From Ardenticatenaceae bacterium (GTDB lineage: Bacteria; Chloroflexota; Anaerolineae; Promineifilales; Promineifilaceae), in contig JACKBU010000011.1 in the NCBI GenBank assembly GCA_020634395.1, positions 1-64,000 on the forward strand: a DNA stretch of 64,000 nucleotides, written 5' to 3'. The first letter of the stretch is position 1. Each line of letters opens with the position of its first letter. Under the pieces are notes generated by a model that saw nothing but the letters and a program-made list of their open reading frames with translations, had not been told where the DNA came from and searched no databases. Shown here piece after piece: positions 51,935-61,653 of this stretch. The position numbers were made by a program, and so were the translations under genes.

Positions 51935-52855
51935 TTATACGGCCGTAGCCATCTGGTTAAAGACGCTCTCCAGGGTTTGCACGTCCTGGCACAGTTCGCG
52001 CACCGGCCACTGCTGCGCCGCGGCCAGCTGATAAATGGCCGGGCACAAATCCACGTCGTCGGCGCCCTGCACCCGGTAGGTGGCGTGCCCGTTCGAGGCG
52101 GGCAGCTTTTCGACGGCGCGCACGCCGGGCAGTTTTTTCAGCAGGGCGTCGGGCTGGGTTTGGTGGCCGTCCAGGGTTAACAGGGCGTCGTTGGTTTTGG
52201 CCAGTTCGTCCAGGCGGGAGTCCAGGCGGATACGGCCGTTAAACAGCATAAGCACCCGATCGCACAGCGCCTCCACCTCCGACAAAATGTGGGTGGAAAA
52301 CAAAATGGTGCTGTTTTGCGCCAGCCGCCGGATCAGGTTGCGAATTTCCACAATTTGCGTGGGGTCCAGGCCAATCGTCGGCTCATCGAGGATGAGCAGG
52401 CGCGGCTGGTGGAGGATGGCCTGCGCCAGCCCCACGCGCTGCCGGTAGCCCTTGCTCAACTGGCCGATCGGCTGGTTGAGCCGCTGGGTGAGATTGGTGG
52501 CCTGCACGGTTTCTATCAGACGAGCCTGCACGTCGGCTTCGGGAATCTGGCGCAGGCTGGCCATCATTTCCAGGTATTCACGCACCGTCAGTTCAGGGTA
52601 GAGGGGGGCGCTTTCTGGCAGGTAGCCGATGCGTGCCTGGACGGCCTTCGTTTGTGTCAGGACGTTCAGGTCATCGACGGTCACTTCGCCTTCGTCGGGC
52701 TGCAAGTGGCCGGTAATGGTTTTGATGATGGTCGTCTTGCCGGCACCGTTTGGTCCCAGCAGGCCCACAATTTCGCCGCTGCCAATGGCAAAACTGACGT
52801 CAAACAGGGCCTGAACAGTGCCGTATGATTTGTTCAGATGATTCACCGTAATCAT
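51935..52855 (-). CDS. ABC transporter ATPase (GldA-like)
   Basis: A 306-residue ATPase. Walker A is GPNGAGKTT, the signature is LSKGYRQRVGLA (LSxGxxQR form), and Walker B with catalytic glutamate is LLILDEPTIGLDP; the switch histidine is in FSTHILSEVE. A C-terminal extension of about 90 residues resembles those of GldA and gliding/secretion-type ABC-2 ATPases. GGAGAAG precedes ATG 52855. It powers the permease encoded 11 bp downstream. The transported substrate is not known. Confidence 0.92.
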   Translation of the reverse strand: MITVNHLNKSYGTVQALFDVSFAIGSGEIVGLLGPNGAGKTTIIKTITGHLQPDEGEVTVDDLNVLTQTKAVQARIGYLPESAPLYPELTVREYLEMMASLRQIPEADVQARLIETVQATNLTQRLNQPIGQLSKGYRQRVGLAQAILHQPRLLILDEPTIGLDPTQIVEIRNLIRRLAQNSTILFSTHILSEVEALCDRVLMLFNGRIRLDSRLDELAKTNDALLTLDGHQTQPDALLKKLPGVRAVEKLPASNGHATYRVQGADDVDLCPAIYQLAAAQQWPVRELCQDVQTLESVFNQMATAV

Positions 52856-52958
52856 AAGTTCTTCTCCAAATCCTTTTTCTCTTCGGATGTGAATGGTGAA
52901 TGGACCATACCCGTGGAGGGAACGGCCGTTATAAACTTGTTTGGTCAATTGGGTGAGA

Positions 52959-53207
52959 TTACAAAAGCGCGAGGGGATCCGGTGGGGGGTGGGGAAGGTG
53001 GCCAGGCGTTTCTTGCGTTTCCTGGCGAGAACGGCTCTTCCGGCTGTGCCGCGGGAAAAACGCCGGTAAAGCCAGGGGCGCCAGCAGCAGCCAACTGCCG
53101 GGCAGACTGAAATCGTCCAGATTCAATTCCGGCAAATACGTGCTAAGAGCCAGCGCCAAGATCAACAACAGCAAAATTGGGAGGTGAAATCTCGCCAGAT
53201 TTCTCAT
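52959..53207 (-). CDS. Small membrane protein upstream of the ABC genes
   Basis: An 82-residue frame with a long hydrophobic stretch (LPILLLLILALALSTYL), a second one near 35-50 (WLLLAPLALPAFF) and a basic, Pro/His/Ser-rich tail. It reads as a two-helix membrane protein. GGGGA lies 5-9 bases before the ATG at 53207. It is upstream of the ATPase on the same strand. No family was recognised and the codon use of its tail is odd, so it may be spurious. Confidence 0.4.
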   Translation of the reverse strand: MRNLARFHLPILLLLILALALSTYLPELNLDDFSLPGSWLLLAPLALPAFFPRHSRKSRSRQETQETPGHLPHPPPDPLALL

Positions 53208-53508
53208 GATGTTCCCCGCGTATTGCCATTTCCTTTTAGCAAAGCCCGCAAAACCGCAACACGCACAATTTTCGCAGCCATTATCAGCCGCAATTGTAAT
53301 AAAAGTGTAAACGTTTGATGATAACTTTGGGAGATTCGCGGGTAAATATGTCACTGGTTGTCAGTAATTTTGTGTTAGAATATGTGTTCTACTGCGCATT
53401 CTTCGGGCCTTTCCTTGTTTGTTATTGTGGCGATTGGTAAGCAGTCGGCTAACTTGTGGTGTGCGGCCGGCTGCGGTCTGCAATTGTGACTGAATAGGAG
53501 GTTGGTGT
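53208..53508. other. Divergent intergenic region before the ABC exporter
   Basis: About 300 bp, AT-richer than the surrounding genes, between the leftward ABC cluster and the rightward exporter. It probably contains promoters for both. TTGTCA near 53358 and TAGAAT near 53376 are the closest boxes but their spacing is too short to claim. Confidence 0.4.
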
Positions 53509-55302
53509 ATGGCTGTGCAAACCGTTACCCCCAATACCGAGTTTCGTGTGGAGTCGGCTTACGTTTACAATCAGACGGGACCGGTGCGTTGGGTGGTTTC
53601 TCACCTGAACCGTTATAGGCTGCTGCTGGCGGCGTTCTTCGTGGGCATGACGGTGACCAATATTTTTAATGCTTCCATACCGCGGCAGATTGGGTCGGCG
53701 TTTAATGTGGTGACGGGAGAAACGGCCGTGTCCGATCCCTTTCATGCCATGCTGGTCATCACGCTCATCATCATCGGCCTGGCTGTGGGGCGTTTCTTTT
53801 GTGATGCCCTGGCCTCGCTCAGCATGGAAATGGTGGCCAAGCGGCTGGAACGTGACGGCCGTGACGAACTGTACCTCAACCTGCTGGGCAAAAGCCAGAC
53901 CTTTCACAACCGCCAGCGCGTTGGCGACGTGATGGCCCGCGCCGCCAACGACGTGCGCTACGTCAACGAAATGATGATGCCCGGCTTCAGTCTGATGTAC
54001 GATTCGATGATGGCGATTTTTATCCCCATCCTCTTCATTGGCTTTATTGACGTGCGCTTGCTCCTCTCACCGCTGCTCTTCTGCTTCTTCTACTACTTCG
54101 CCGTGCGCTTTTATATGCACCAATTGGAACCGGTATCCGACCGTGTGCGCGCCCGCTTTGGTGACATGAACGCCACGCTGAACGAAGCTGTTACCGGCAT
54201 CGAAGTTGTCAAAGCCGCTGCTCAGGAACCCCAGGAGATGGGCAAGTTTCTGCGTGATGCACGCCGCTACCGGGATGCTTTTGTGAAGGAAGGTGAAGTG
54301 CAGGCTCGCTACCTGCCCACCTTGCTGATCGGCATTGCCATTACCGGCGCATTTCTCCATGCTGTCTACCTCCTCAACCTGGGCGAAATTTCCACCGGTG
54401 ACCTGGTGGCCTATATGGGGCTGATGTGGGTGCTGCGCTGGCCGGCGTTTAGCTCGTATTTCACTTTTTACCTCATCCAGATGGGGCTGGCCGGAGCAGA
54501 CCGCATCCTGGATTTACTGCAGCAGGAAACGGAACTTGATGAGAATGCCAGTGGTTATACGGCTCCCATGCGCGGTGAGATCACCTTTGATAACGTAAGT
54601 TTTCGCTATCAGGATGGCAGCCGAGACTTGCTGCACCAGGTTTCGTTCCAGGCCAAACCGGGGGAAACGATCGCCATCGTGGGGCAAACGGGATCAGGCA
54701 AGTCCACACTGACCAAGCTGGTGAACCGGACGTATGACGTGAGCAACGGCCGTCTCCTCATCGACGGCGTAGACGTGCGTGACTGGAACCTGGACAGCCT
54801 TCGTTCACAAATCTCCATCATCGAGCAAGACATCTTTCTGTTCTCGCGCAGCGTGGCGGAAAACATCGCCTTTGGGCTGGGCCAGCAAGTAAGCCAGGAC
54901 GACATCGTGCAGGCGGCCAAAGAGGCGCAGGCCCACGACTTCATCCTCAACTTCAAAGATGGCTACGACACGCTGGTGGGCGAGCGCGGCGTCACCCTCT
55001 CCGGCGGACAGCGGCAGCGCATCGCCATTGCCCGCGCCCTGCTTACCGACCCGCGCATCCTTATCCTGGACGATGCCACCAGCGCCGTGGACAGCGCCAC
55101 CGAAGACGAAATCCAGAAAGCCATCAAGCGCATCTTGCAAGGGCGCACGACTTTGCTCATCACCCACCGCCTTTCGCAAATCCGCCGCGCCGACCGCGTG
55201 CTGCTCATCCGCCAGGGCCAGATCGTCGCCCAGGGCACGCACAACGAATTGATGGCCACCTCGGATCTGTATCAGCGTATTTTTGCCCGTTACGATATTT
55301 AG
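53509..55302 (+). CDS. ABC exporter half-transporter with degenerate ATP site
   Basis: A 597-residue exporter: six membrane helices (about 35-320) followed by an ATPase domain (about 350-590). Walker A is GQTGSGKST and the signature is LSGGQRQR. In Walker B (LILDDATSAVD) the catalytic glutamate is aspartate, so this subunit hydrolyses ATP poorly, as in the degenerate half of heterodimeric exporters such as TM287/288. The switch histidine (LITHRLSQ) is kept. AGGAGG supports ATG 53509. The partner with a canonical Walker B begins 93 bp downstream. Confidence 0.92.
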   Translation: MAVQTVTPNTEFRVESAYVYNQTGPVRWVVSHLNRYRLLLAAFFVGMTVTNIFNASIPRQIGSAFNVVTGETAVSDPFHAMLVITLIIIGLAVGRFFCDALASLSMEMVAKRLERDGRDELYLNLLGKSQTFHNRQRVGDVMARAANDVRYVNEMMMPGFSLMYDSMMAIFIPILFIGFIDVRLLLSPLLFCFFYYFAVRFYMHQLEPVSDRVRARFGDMNATLNEAVTGIEVVKAAAQEPQEMGKFLRDARRYRDAFVKEGEVQARYLPTLLIGIAITGAFLHAVYLLNLGEISTGDLVAYMGLMWVLRWPAFSSYFTFYLIQMGLAGADRILDLLQQETELDENASGYTAPMRGEITFDNVSFRYQDGSRDLLHQVSFQAKPGETIAIVGQTGSGKSTLTKLVNRTYDVSNGRLLIDGVDVRDWNLDSLRSQISIIEQDIFLFSRSVAENIAFGLGQQVSQDDIVQAAKEAQAHDFILNFKDGYDTLVGERGVTLSGGQRQRIAIARALLTDPRILILDDATSAVDSATEDEIQKAIKRILQGRTTLLITHRLSQIRRADRVLLIRQGQIVAQGTHNELMATSDLYQRIFARYDI

Positions 55303-55395
55303 GTCGTTGATGGGGCGATGGTTTATGGGCAGAACGGCCCAACGAACAAACCATCTGGCTGTTCAATCGACCAACTCTCTCTGGAGGAACTAGCA

Positions 55396-57234
55396 ATGGG
55401 TTTTATCATGGACGGCATTGATGCCGAAGCGTATGACCGGAGCTACAGCGATAAACAGTTGGTGTGGCGGATTGCCCGTTATTTCCGTCCCTATATTGGG
55501 CGGGTGGCGCTGATTACGGTGATGATTGTGCTCAATTCGGGCATGGATATGGTGCTGCCAATTCTCATCTCGCGCGGCATTGATCAGGTGGTGGGCGGGC
55601 AGAGCGCGTCGGCTATCCGGCTGCTTATCTGGCTGATTTTGGTGGCCACGGTGCTGTCGTGGTCGTTTAACTTTGTGCGGCAGTGGTACACAGCGCGGGC
55701 TGTAGGGGATGTGGTGCTGCAACTGCGGGAGGATGCGTTTACGGCCGTTATGACCCGCGACATGTCCTTCTACGATGAATTTCCCTCTGGCAAAATCGTC
55801 AGCCGCGTCACTTCGGATACGCAAGACTTTTCCAACGTGGTCACGCTGACACTCAACCTCATCAGCCAGGTGCTGCTGGTGATTTTTGTCGTCGCGTACC
55901 TGTTTTCCATTAACGGCCGTCTGGCCTGGATGGCTGTGGCCATGGCGCCTGTGGTAATTGGTATTGCCCTGGCCTTTCGCACCATCGCCCGGCGGACTAC
56001 GCAGCAGGCGCAGCGGCTGCTGGCTACGGTAAACGCCACCGTCCAGGAAACAATCAGCGGCATCTCCATCGCCAAAAACTTCCGCCAGGAACAGACGGTA
56101 TATGATGAGTTTACGGCCGTTAACGAACAGGCTTACCAGGTCCACGTGCGCCAGGGATTCGTCTTTAGCGCTATCTTTCCCATCCTGGTTTTTGTGGCCG
56201 GCCTTGGCTCAGCGATGATTGTCTATTTTGGCGGCACGGCCGCCCTGCGGAACGAGATCAGCCCTGGCGATTGGTATCTGTTTGTCCAGGCAATTGCCCT
56301 GTTTTGGTTTCCGCTGACGGGCATCGCCTCGTTCTGGAGCCAGTTCCAGTTGGGCCTGTCGGCCAGCGAGCGCGTCTTTGCGCTGATCGACGCCGAAGCG
56401 CGGGTGGTGCAAATCAACGACCAGACCGCGCCGCCGCTGGACGGCCGTATCGAGTTCCGCCACGTCGATTTCCGTTATACGGAGCAGGAAAGCGTGTTGA
56501 CCGACTTCAACATGACAATCGAGGCCGGCGAAACGATCGCCCTGGTGGGCCATACCGGCGCGGGCAAGTCCAGCCTGGGCCGTCTCATTGCCCGCTTCTA
56601 CGAATTTCAGGGCGGCCAGCTTCTGGTCGATGGCTATAACACGCGCACGTTCGACCTGGCCAGCTACCGGCGGCAGTTGGGCATTGTACCGCAGGCGCCT
56701 TTCCTGTTTACCGGCAGCGTGGCCGATAATATTCGTTACGGCCGTCCCGGAGCCAGCGAGGAGGACGTGCGCCGGGTAGCGGCGGCCATCGGGCAGGGCG
56801 ATTGGTTAGAAACGCTGCCCCAGGGTCTGGAGACGCCGGTTGGCGAGGGCGGGCGCGGCCTGTCGATGGGGCAGCGGCAGCTGATTGCCCTGGCGCGGGT
56901 GCTGCTGCAGGAACCGGCCATTCTAATTCTGGATGAAGCCACGGCCAGCGTGGACCCGCTGGCGGAGGCGCAGATTCAGGAGAGCCTGGAGATGGTGTTG
57001 GCCGATAGAACGGCCGTGATCATTGCCCATCGCCTCTCCACCATCAAGCATGCCGACCGCATCATTGTGCTGCGCCACGGAAAAATCATTGAGGAGGGTA
57101 GCCACAGCAGCCTGATGGCCCAACGCGGCCATTACGCCGATTTATACGACACTTACTTCCGGCATCAAAGTCCCGATTATCAGCTGGAGGACGAAGAAGG
57201 ACAGTCTCTCTCTACGTCTCGGGTGGCTGTTTAA
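55396..57234 (+). CDS. ABC exporter half-transporter, catalytic partner
   Basis: A 612-residue exporter with six membrane helices (about 30-330) and an ATPase domain (about 360-600). Walker A is GHTGAGKSS and Walker B LILDEATASVDP has the catalytic glutamate. The signature is LSMGQRQL instead of LSGGQ. In a heterodimer this altered signature faces the degenerate Walker site of the preceding subunit, so one ATP site would be inactive and the other active. GGAGGA precedes ATG 55396. Exported compounds may be drugs or lipids; none is indicated. Confidence 0.92.
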   Translation: MGFIMDGIDAEAYDRSYSDKQLVWRIARYFRPYIGRVALITVMIVLNSGMDMVLPILISRGIDQVVGGQSASAIRLLIWLILVATVLSWSFNFVRQWYTARAVGDVVLQLREDAFTAVMTRDMSFYDEFPSGKIVSRVTSDTQDFSNVVTLTLNLISQVLLVIFVVAYLFSINGRLAWMAVAMAPVVIGIALAFRTIARRTTQQAQRLLATVNATVQETISGISIAKNFRQEQTVYDEFTAVNEQAYQVHVRQGFVFSAIFPILVFVAGLGSAMIVYFGGTAALRNEISPGDWYLFVQAIALFWFPLTGIASFWSQFQLGLSASERVFALIDAEARVVQINDQTAPPLDGRIEFRHVDFRYTEQESVLTDFNMTIEAGETIALVGHTGAGKSSLGRLIARFYEFQGGQLLVDGYNTRTFDLASYRRQLGIVPQAPFLFTGSVADNIRYGRPGASEEDVRRVAAAIGQGDWLETLPQGLETPVGEGGRGLSMGQRQLIALARVLLQEPAILILDEATASVDPLAEAQIQESLEMVLADRTAVIIAHRLSTIKHADRIIVLRHGKIIEEGSHSSLMAQRGHYADLYDTYFRHQSPDYQLEDEEGQSLSTSRVAV

Positions 57235-57272
57235 GGCCAGCACGGCAACCCGGTAACCTGCACCTGCAAAAC

Positions 57273-57314
57273 AAAAACCGCCTCGTCTACGTCTAGACGA
57301 AGCGGTTTTTCGTT
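57273..57314 (+). terminator. Terminator after the ABC exporter
   Basis: AAAAACCGC-C-TCGTCTA (57273-57289) pairs with TAGACGA-A-GCGGTTTTT (57294-57310) around CGTC, with one mismatch and flanking A and T runs. It may work in both directions. Confidence 0.9.
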
Positions 57315-57653
57315 GGCCTTTTACCGGGGAGGCAAAAGGCGGATCTTACCGGGCAATACGCATACGAGAAAGGGGATGTATTACCCTGAGTTCAGCTGGA
57401 TGTTCCAGTCGCGTTTCTCGTGCCAGTTTGGGGGGGAGGAGTTCTTTCTCGTATGTATCCCGCTGAACTTGCCAGTAATATACATGAAAAAGCGCAAAAG
57501 ATCATCCTTACTTAATTCCTATTTTTGGGGGAAATCGGTTCGCTTGGAGGAAAAAGCAGGCGCACAGGGAAACGGCCGTTGACACAAAAGATTAGCCTAT
57601 GCTATCCTGCCCCAGATCCCATCTATTTTTTACCTCGTAGAAGGAGTCCCCGC
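57315..57653. other. Leader region of the amine oxidase gene
   Basis: About 340 bp with one AAACGGCCGTTG motif near 57571 and an AAGGAG at 57641-57646. A frame of 89 codons across 57313-57582 has no ribosome binding site or known domain and is not called. Confidence 0.5.
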
Positions 57654-59105
57654 ATGCAAACAATCGACTGCCTGAAAATTTTACAAGAGGGTTTGCCGGC
57701 CAGCAGTGCGCCGCCGCGCCATGTTATTGTGATTGGAGCCGGCATGGCCGGGCTAACGGCTGCTTTGCTGCTGCAAGAGGCCGGCCACAGCGTAACGATT
57801 CTGGAAGCCCAAAATCGCCTGGGCGGGCGCGTGTATACGTACCACGGCTTTCCCGGCAAGATGTATGGAGAATTTGGGGCGATGCGTTTCCCGCGGCAGC
57901 ACCGGCTGGCCCAGCACTTGATTAGCGAACGGTTTAAGCTGGCAACACGGCCGTTTCCCATGTACGATGAAGATACCTTCATCCACATCAGTGGCGTCAG
58001 CCTGCGGCGCAGCGAGTTTCACCCCGACAAGGTGGACTTTAACCTGCCCGCTCACGAAAAGGGCAAACTGCCAGATGAACTGCTGAAAACGGCCGTGCAG
58101 CCCCTCATCGACCTCATGGCCGAACCAAACGGTTGGGAACGCCTGGTCAACGAATACGACGAGTTTTCCCTTATCGATTATCTGCGCGGGAGCAACCTGA
58201 GCGACGCTGCCCTGGCCATGATTGGTCCACTGCTAAACCTGGAAGGGCGTTTTCACTTCTCGCTGGTGGAGTGGTTTGCGCATTATTACGAAAACGTGTT
58301 TGGTGATCTGGTTTACCTGGTGGATGGAGCAGACTCGCTGCCTTATGCTTTTGCGCCGCATCTCATGCCCTCCATTCGCCTGGGGGCGGAGGTCCACGCC
58401 ATCGAACAGTCGGAAACGGCCGTTACCGTCTACTTCAAAGACCACACAGGTTATTCCCAGAGCGTCAGCGGCGATGAATGTATTCTCACTGTTCCCTTCA
58501 ACCTGCTGCGGCACATGGAAATAACCGGGCTGGACCCCAACAAATGGTACACCATTCGCAACGTCTACTACGGCCGTGCCCACAAAATCTTCATGCAGTT
58601 CAGCCAACGCTGGTGGCAGACCCACTACCAGATTTCCCACGGCGTCACCGTCACCGATCTGGCCGTGCGCAACGTTGTCTATACGCCTGCCGGCCAGGAT
58701 GAGCGGTTTGCCAAAGGGGTGCTTATCGCTTCTTATGCCTGGGGCCAGGACAGCATGGCCTACAGCATGCTCAGCGAAGAGCAGCGCATCAGCCAGGCGC
58801 TGCAGGATTTGTGCAAAATCCACCCCGAAGCCCGTGAAACGTTTGAATTTGGCATCTCCCATGATTGGTCACTGGATCAGTATGCCGGTGGCATTGGCCC
58901 CTTGTTCCGTCCGTATGAAATGGGCGGCCGTTTTTACGACAATATCGTCCGCCCTGTCCATCGCATCTGGTTTGCCAACGACGCCTGCGACCGCCGCCAC
59001 CGCCGCTGGATCGAAGGGGCCATTCTGGCAGGGGTGAAAAACGCTTTTGCCCTGCACACCGGCTTACGCAACGAAGTCCCCCTGGACGTGAAAGAAGCGC
59101 TATAA
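57654..59105 (+). CDS. Flavin-containing amine oxidase
   Basis: A 483-residue FAD oxidase. The dinucleotide-binding loop VIGAGMAGLTAALLLQEAG at about 27-45 is followed by EAQNRLGGRVYTY, the second family signature. The C-terminal FAD segment is WFANDACDRRHRRWIEGAI-like near 440-470 (WFAND, RWIEGAI). It resembles L-amino-acid and monoamine oxidases, which produce an imine or keto acid, ammonia and peroxide. There is no signal peptide, so it acts in the cytoplasm. AAGGAG sets ATG 57654. The hydrolase-ligase fusion starts 13 bp downstream, implying an operon. Confidence 0.88.
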   Translation: MQTIDCLKILQEGLPASSAPPRHVIVIGAGMAGLTAALLLQEAGHSVTILEAQNRLGGRVYTYHGFPGKMYGEFGAMRFPRQHRLAQHLISERFKLATRPFPMYDEDTFIHISGVSLRRSEFHPDKVDFNLPAHEKGKLPDELLKTAVQPLIDLMAEPNGWERLVNEYDEFSLIDYLRGSNLSDAALAMIGPLLNLEGRFHFSLVEWFAHYYENVFGDLVYLVDGADSLPYAFAPHLMPSIRLGAEVHAIEQSETAVTVYFKDHTGYSQSVSGDECILTVPFNLLRHMEITGLDPNKWYTIRNVYYGRAHKIFMQFSQRWWQTHYQISHGVTVTDLAVRNVVYTPAGQDERFAKGVLIASYAWGQDSMAYSMLSEEQRISQALQDLCKIHPEARETFEFGISHDWSLDQYAGGIGPLFRPYEMGGRFYDNIVRPVHRIWFANDACDRRHRRWIEGAILAGVKNAFALHTGLRNEVPLDVKEAL

Positions 59106-59118
59106 TGCCAGAAAGCTT

Positions 59119-61635
59119 ATGAAAAAGAAACTACGCGGCGTCAAGCGGCGCGAAATCCTGTTTGACTATGACCTTTACCGGCGCAATGTGTCCATTCCAG
59201 GTGTGGCCGATGCTGAGCTGAGTGTGCTGGACCTGTGGCCCGAAGGGGCGGAGCGCACGATTGTGTTTTTGCACGGTTATGCCGGAGTGCTGGAATCTTG
59301 GGAGTTTCAGATCAACTACTTTGCCAGCCACAATTACCGGGTGATTGCCCCAGATTTGCGCGGCCACGGCCAGAGTGATGCGCCGTACACGCGCTACACG
59401 ATGAATGAACTTGTCGCCGACCTGTATGCCATCACCCAAAAGCTGGCGCTGCCGCAGTTTACCCTGGTAGCCCATTCCTTTGGCGGTTCGATTGCCGTGG
59501 AATATGCCAACGCCCATCCAGAGCAGCTGGATAAGCTAATTTTGATTGCTACGGCCGGGGAGTATCCGCTGCCCTGGTTTGCTAAATGGCTGCTAAAGCT
59601 GCCGCTGAACTGGCTACGGCCGTTTTGGAAATACCGCACCCGCTACGATGCCGAAATCCACGTCATTAAAAATATGATGGCCAACAACATGCAGCACTGG
59701 CAGGGCTGGTCGCTCATGCGCAACATCATCACGCCCACGCTCATCATCACGGGCGAGCGCGACAATTACTTTCCGCGCCGGGTGTTTGAGGACGTGGGCA
59801 AAATGATTCCCCAGGCCGAAGTCATCGATGTGGGTTCGGCCAAACACAAGGTGCAGTTGGAACGACATCAGGCGGTGACGCGGGCGATTGAACGCTTTGT
59901 TGAAGGGCGGCACTCGTCGTGGCGGGAAACGCTTGATCAGGATAACCCGCTGCACGGCCGTGTGTGGCTGAAGAGCTACAGTCCGGGCACGCCGCCTTCG
60001 ATTCCTATTCCCAGACGGCCGTTGCCCGACTTCCTGGAAAGCGCCGCCGACTGGCTGCCCCGGCGCACGGCCGTGCAGTTTTACGGCTCCAAACTCACCT
60101 ACAAAGAGCTAAATGACCAGGTAAACCAGATGAGCCACGTCTTCCACGGGTTGGGCGTGCGTCCCGGCGACCGGGTAATGATTATTCTGCCCAACATGCC
60201 GCAGATGGTGGTTGCTTTTTATGGCGTTTTGCGCGCCGGCGGCGTGGTGGTGATGCCCAACGCTGAGGCCGATACCACCACCATTATTCGCCAGGTACGG
60301 GAAACGCGGCCCAAAGTGCTGGTGACCGTGCGCAGCTTCAGCGAATTGGCCCAGGCTGTCAAACAAACGACGGGGCTGGACCAGTTTGTGTTTGCCGATT
60401 TGCGGGCCGCTGTGTCGCACTCCGTTTACCAAAAACTCATCGCCCAGTTTGGCATCGCCGATAATGAAGAGCGCCACATCGCCGTGGCCCGCGAGCTGGG
60501 GCAGCGCATGTTCACCGTACGCCAGGATGCGCCCGTTACGCCGCTGGGCATTGAAGTGCATCCCGAAGACCTGGCGGTTATTCTCTACACCAGCGGCACG
60601 ACCGGCCTGCCGAAAGGGGTGGCTTTGTCCCATTACAACCTGGTTGCCAACACCATGCAAACCCGCCATTGGGTTCCAGACCTGGTGTATGGGAAAGAGA
60701 CGTTCCTCTCGGTCATACCTTTGCTGCACAGCTATGGCCTCATCAGCGCGATGAGTGTGCCGATTGCCGTGGCGGCCACGCTGGTGCTGCTGCCTGTTTT
60801 TGACACGGTGCAGGTGTTGGAGAGCATCCGCAGTTACAAGGTGACGATGTTCCCCGGCGTGCCGTCGATGTACACGGCCCTGAACCAGGCGCCGGATGTG
60901 CGCAGTTATGGTCTTTCTAGCGTGAAGGCGTGCATTAGCGGCGCGGCGCCGCTGCCGATTGAAGTGCAGGAGGCGTTTGAGAAGTTGAGCCACGGCCGTC
61001 TCGTCGAAGGGTATGGGCTCACCGAAGCGTCGCCTGTTACGCACGCCAATCCGCTGTATGGCATGCGCAAACCTGGTTCGATTGGCGTGCCCCTGCCCAA
61101 CACAGACGCCAAAATCATCAGCTTTCTCACCGGCGAAGACTTGCCAATCGGCCAGATTGGCGAATTGGTGGTGCGCGGGCCGCAGGTGATGCAGGGGTAC
61201 TGGCAGGCCGACGGCACGCTGGACAACAGCATTGTCCTGGATGATGGCTGGCTGGATACCGGCGATGTAGCGGTGCAGGATGAGGATGGTTATTTCCGTA
61301 TCATCAGCCGCAAAAAAGATACGATTGTCTTTGGCGAATACACCGTTTTTCCGCGTGACGTGGAGGAAGTGCTGTATGAAAATCCGCGTGTTCTGGAGGT
61401 GGCCGTGGTGGGGGTGGGGCGCGCCGGAGAAGGGCAAAAAATCAAGGCGTTTGTGGTGCCGCGCGAAGGGGCCAATCTAACGAAAGAAGAGCTGCTGAAC
61501 CTGTGCCGCCGCCGCCTGGAACCGTATGCCGTGCCCTGGGACATCGAGTTTCGTGAAGAGCTGCCGAAGAACTTTATTGGCAAGGTGCTGCGCCGCCTTC
61601 TGGTGCAGGAATCGCATAGTGCCGTGAATATTTAA
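59119..61635 (+). CDS. Alpha/beta-hydrolase-acyl-CoA ligase fusion
   Basis: An 838-residue two-domain enzyme. Residues about 1-280 are an alpha/beta hydrolase: nucleophile Ser in VAHSFGGS near 117, acid in ITGERDNYFP, and histidine in SAKHKVQLERH. Residues about 300-838 are an AMP-forming ligase with YTSGTTGLPKG near 491-501, EGYGLTEASP and a C-terminal GKVLRR lysine. Relatives of the ligase activate fatty acids. A hydrolase-ligase fusion (OleBC) exists in the beta-lactone/olefin pathway, but the ligase here is closer to ordinary long-chain acyl-CoA ligases. It probably couples release and activation of an acyl chain. It is co-transcribed with the amine oxidase and the deacetylase. Confidence 0.87.
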   Translation: MKKKLRGVKRREILFDYDLYRRNVSIPGVADAELSVLDLWPEGAERTIVFLHGYAGVLESWEFQINYFASHNYRVIAPDLRGHGQSDAPYTRYTMNELVADLYAITQKLALPQFTLVAHSFGGSIAVEYANAHPEQLDKLILIATAGEYPLPWFAKWLLKLPLNWLRPFWKYRTRYDAEIHVIKNMMANNMQHWQGWSLMRNIITPTLIITGERDNYFPRRVFEDVGKMIPQAEVIDVGSAKHKVQLERHQAVTRAIERFVEGRHSSWRETLDQDNPLHGRVWLKSYSPGTPPSIPIPRRPLPDFLESAADWLPRRTAVQFYGSKLTYKELNDQVNQMSHVFHGLGVRPGDRVMIILPNMPQMVVAFYGVLRAGGVVVMPNAEADTTTIIRQVRETRPKVLVTVRSFSELAQAVKQTTGLDQFVFADLRAAVSHSVYQKLIAQFGIADNEERHIAVARELGQRMFTVRQDAPVTPLGIEVHPEDLAVILYTSGTTGLPKGVALSHYNLVANTMQTRHWVPDLVYGKETFLSVIPLLHSYGLISAMSVPIAVAATLVLLPVFDTVQVLESIRSYKVTMFPGVPSMYTALNQAPDVRSYGLSSVKACISGAAPLPIEVQEAFEKLSHGRLVEGYGLTEASPVTHANPLYGMRKPGSIGVPLPNTDAKIISFLTGEDLPIGQIGELVVRGPQVMQGYWQADGTLDNSIVLDDGWLDTGDVAVQDEDGYFRIISRKKDTIVFGEYTVFPRDVEEVLYENPRVLEVAVVGVGRAGEGQKIKAFVVPREGANLTKEELLNLCRRRLEPYAVPWDIEFREELPKNFIGKVLRRLLVQESHSAVNI

Positions 61636-61653
61636 CGGCCGTTTACCTCTATC

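Noticed and set aside
53358..53381. Promoter TTGTCA / TAGAAT before the ABC exporter
   Set aside because: The spacing of 12 bp is too short for a sigma-70 promoter.
57313..57582. 89-codon gene between the ABC exporter and amine oxidase
   Set aside because: No ribosome binding site, no recognisable domain and it starts inside the terminator region.
59119..61635. Firm OleBC assignment
   Set aside because: Domain order fits but the ligase motifs are of ordinary fatty-acyl-CoA ligases and no oleA or oleD is in the window.
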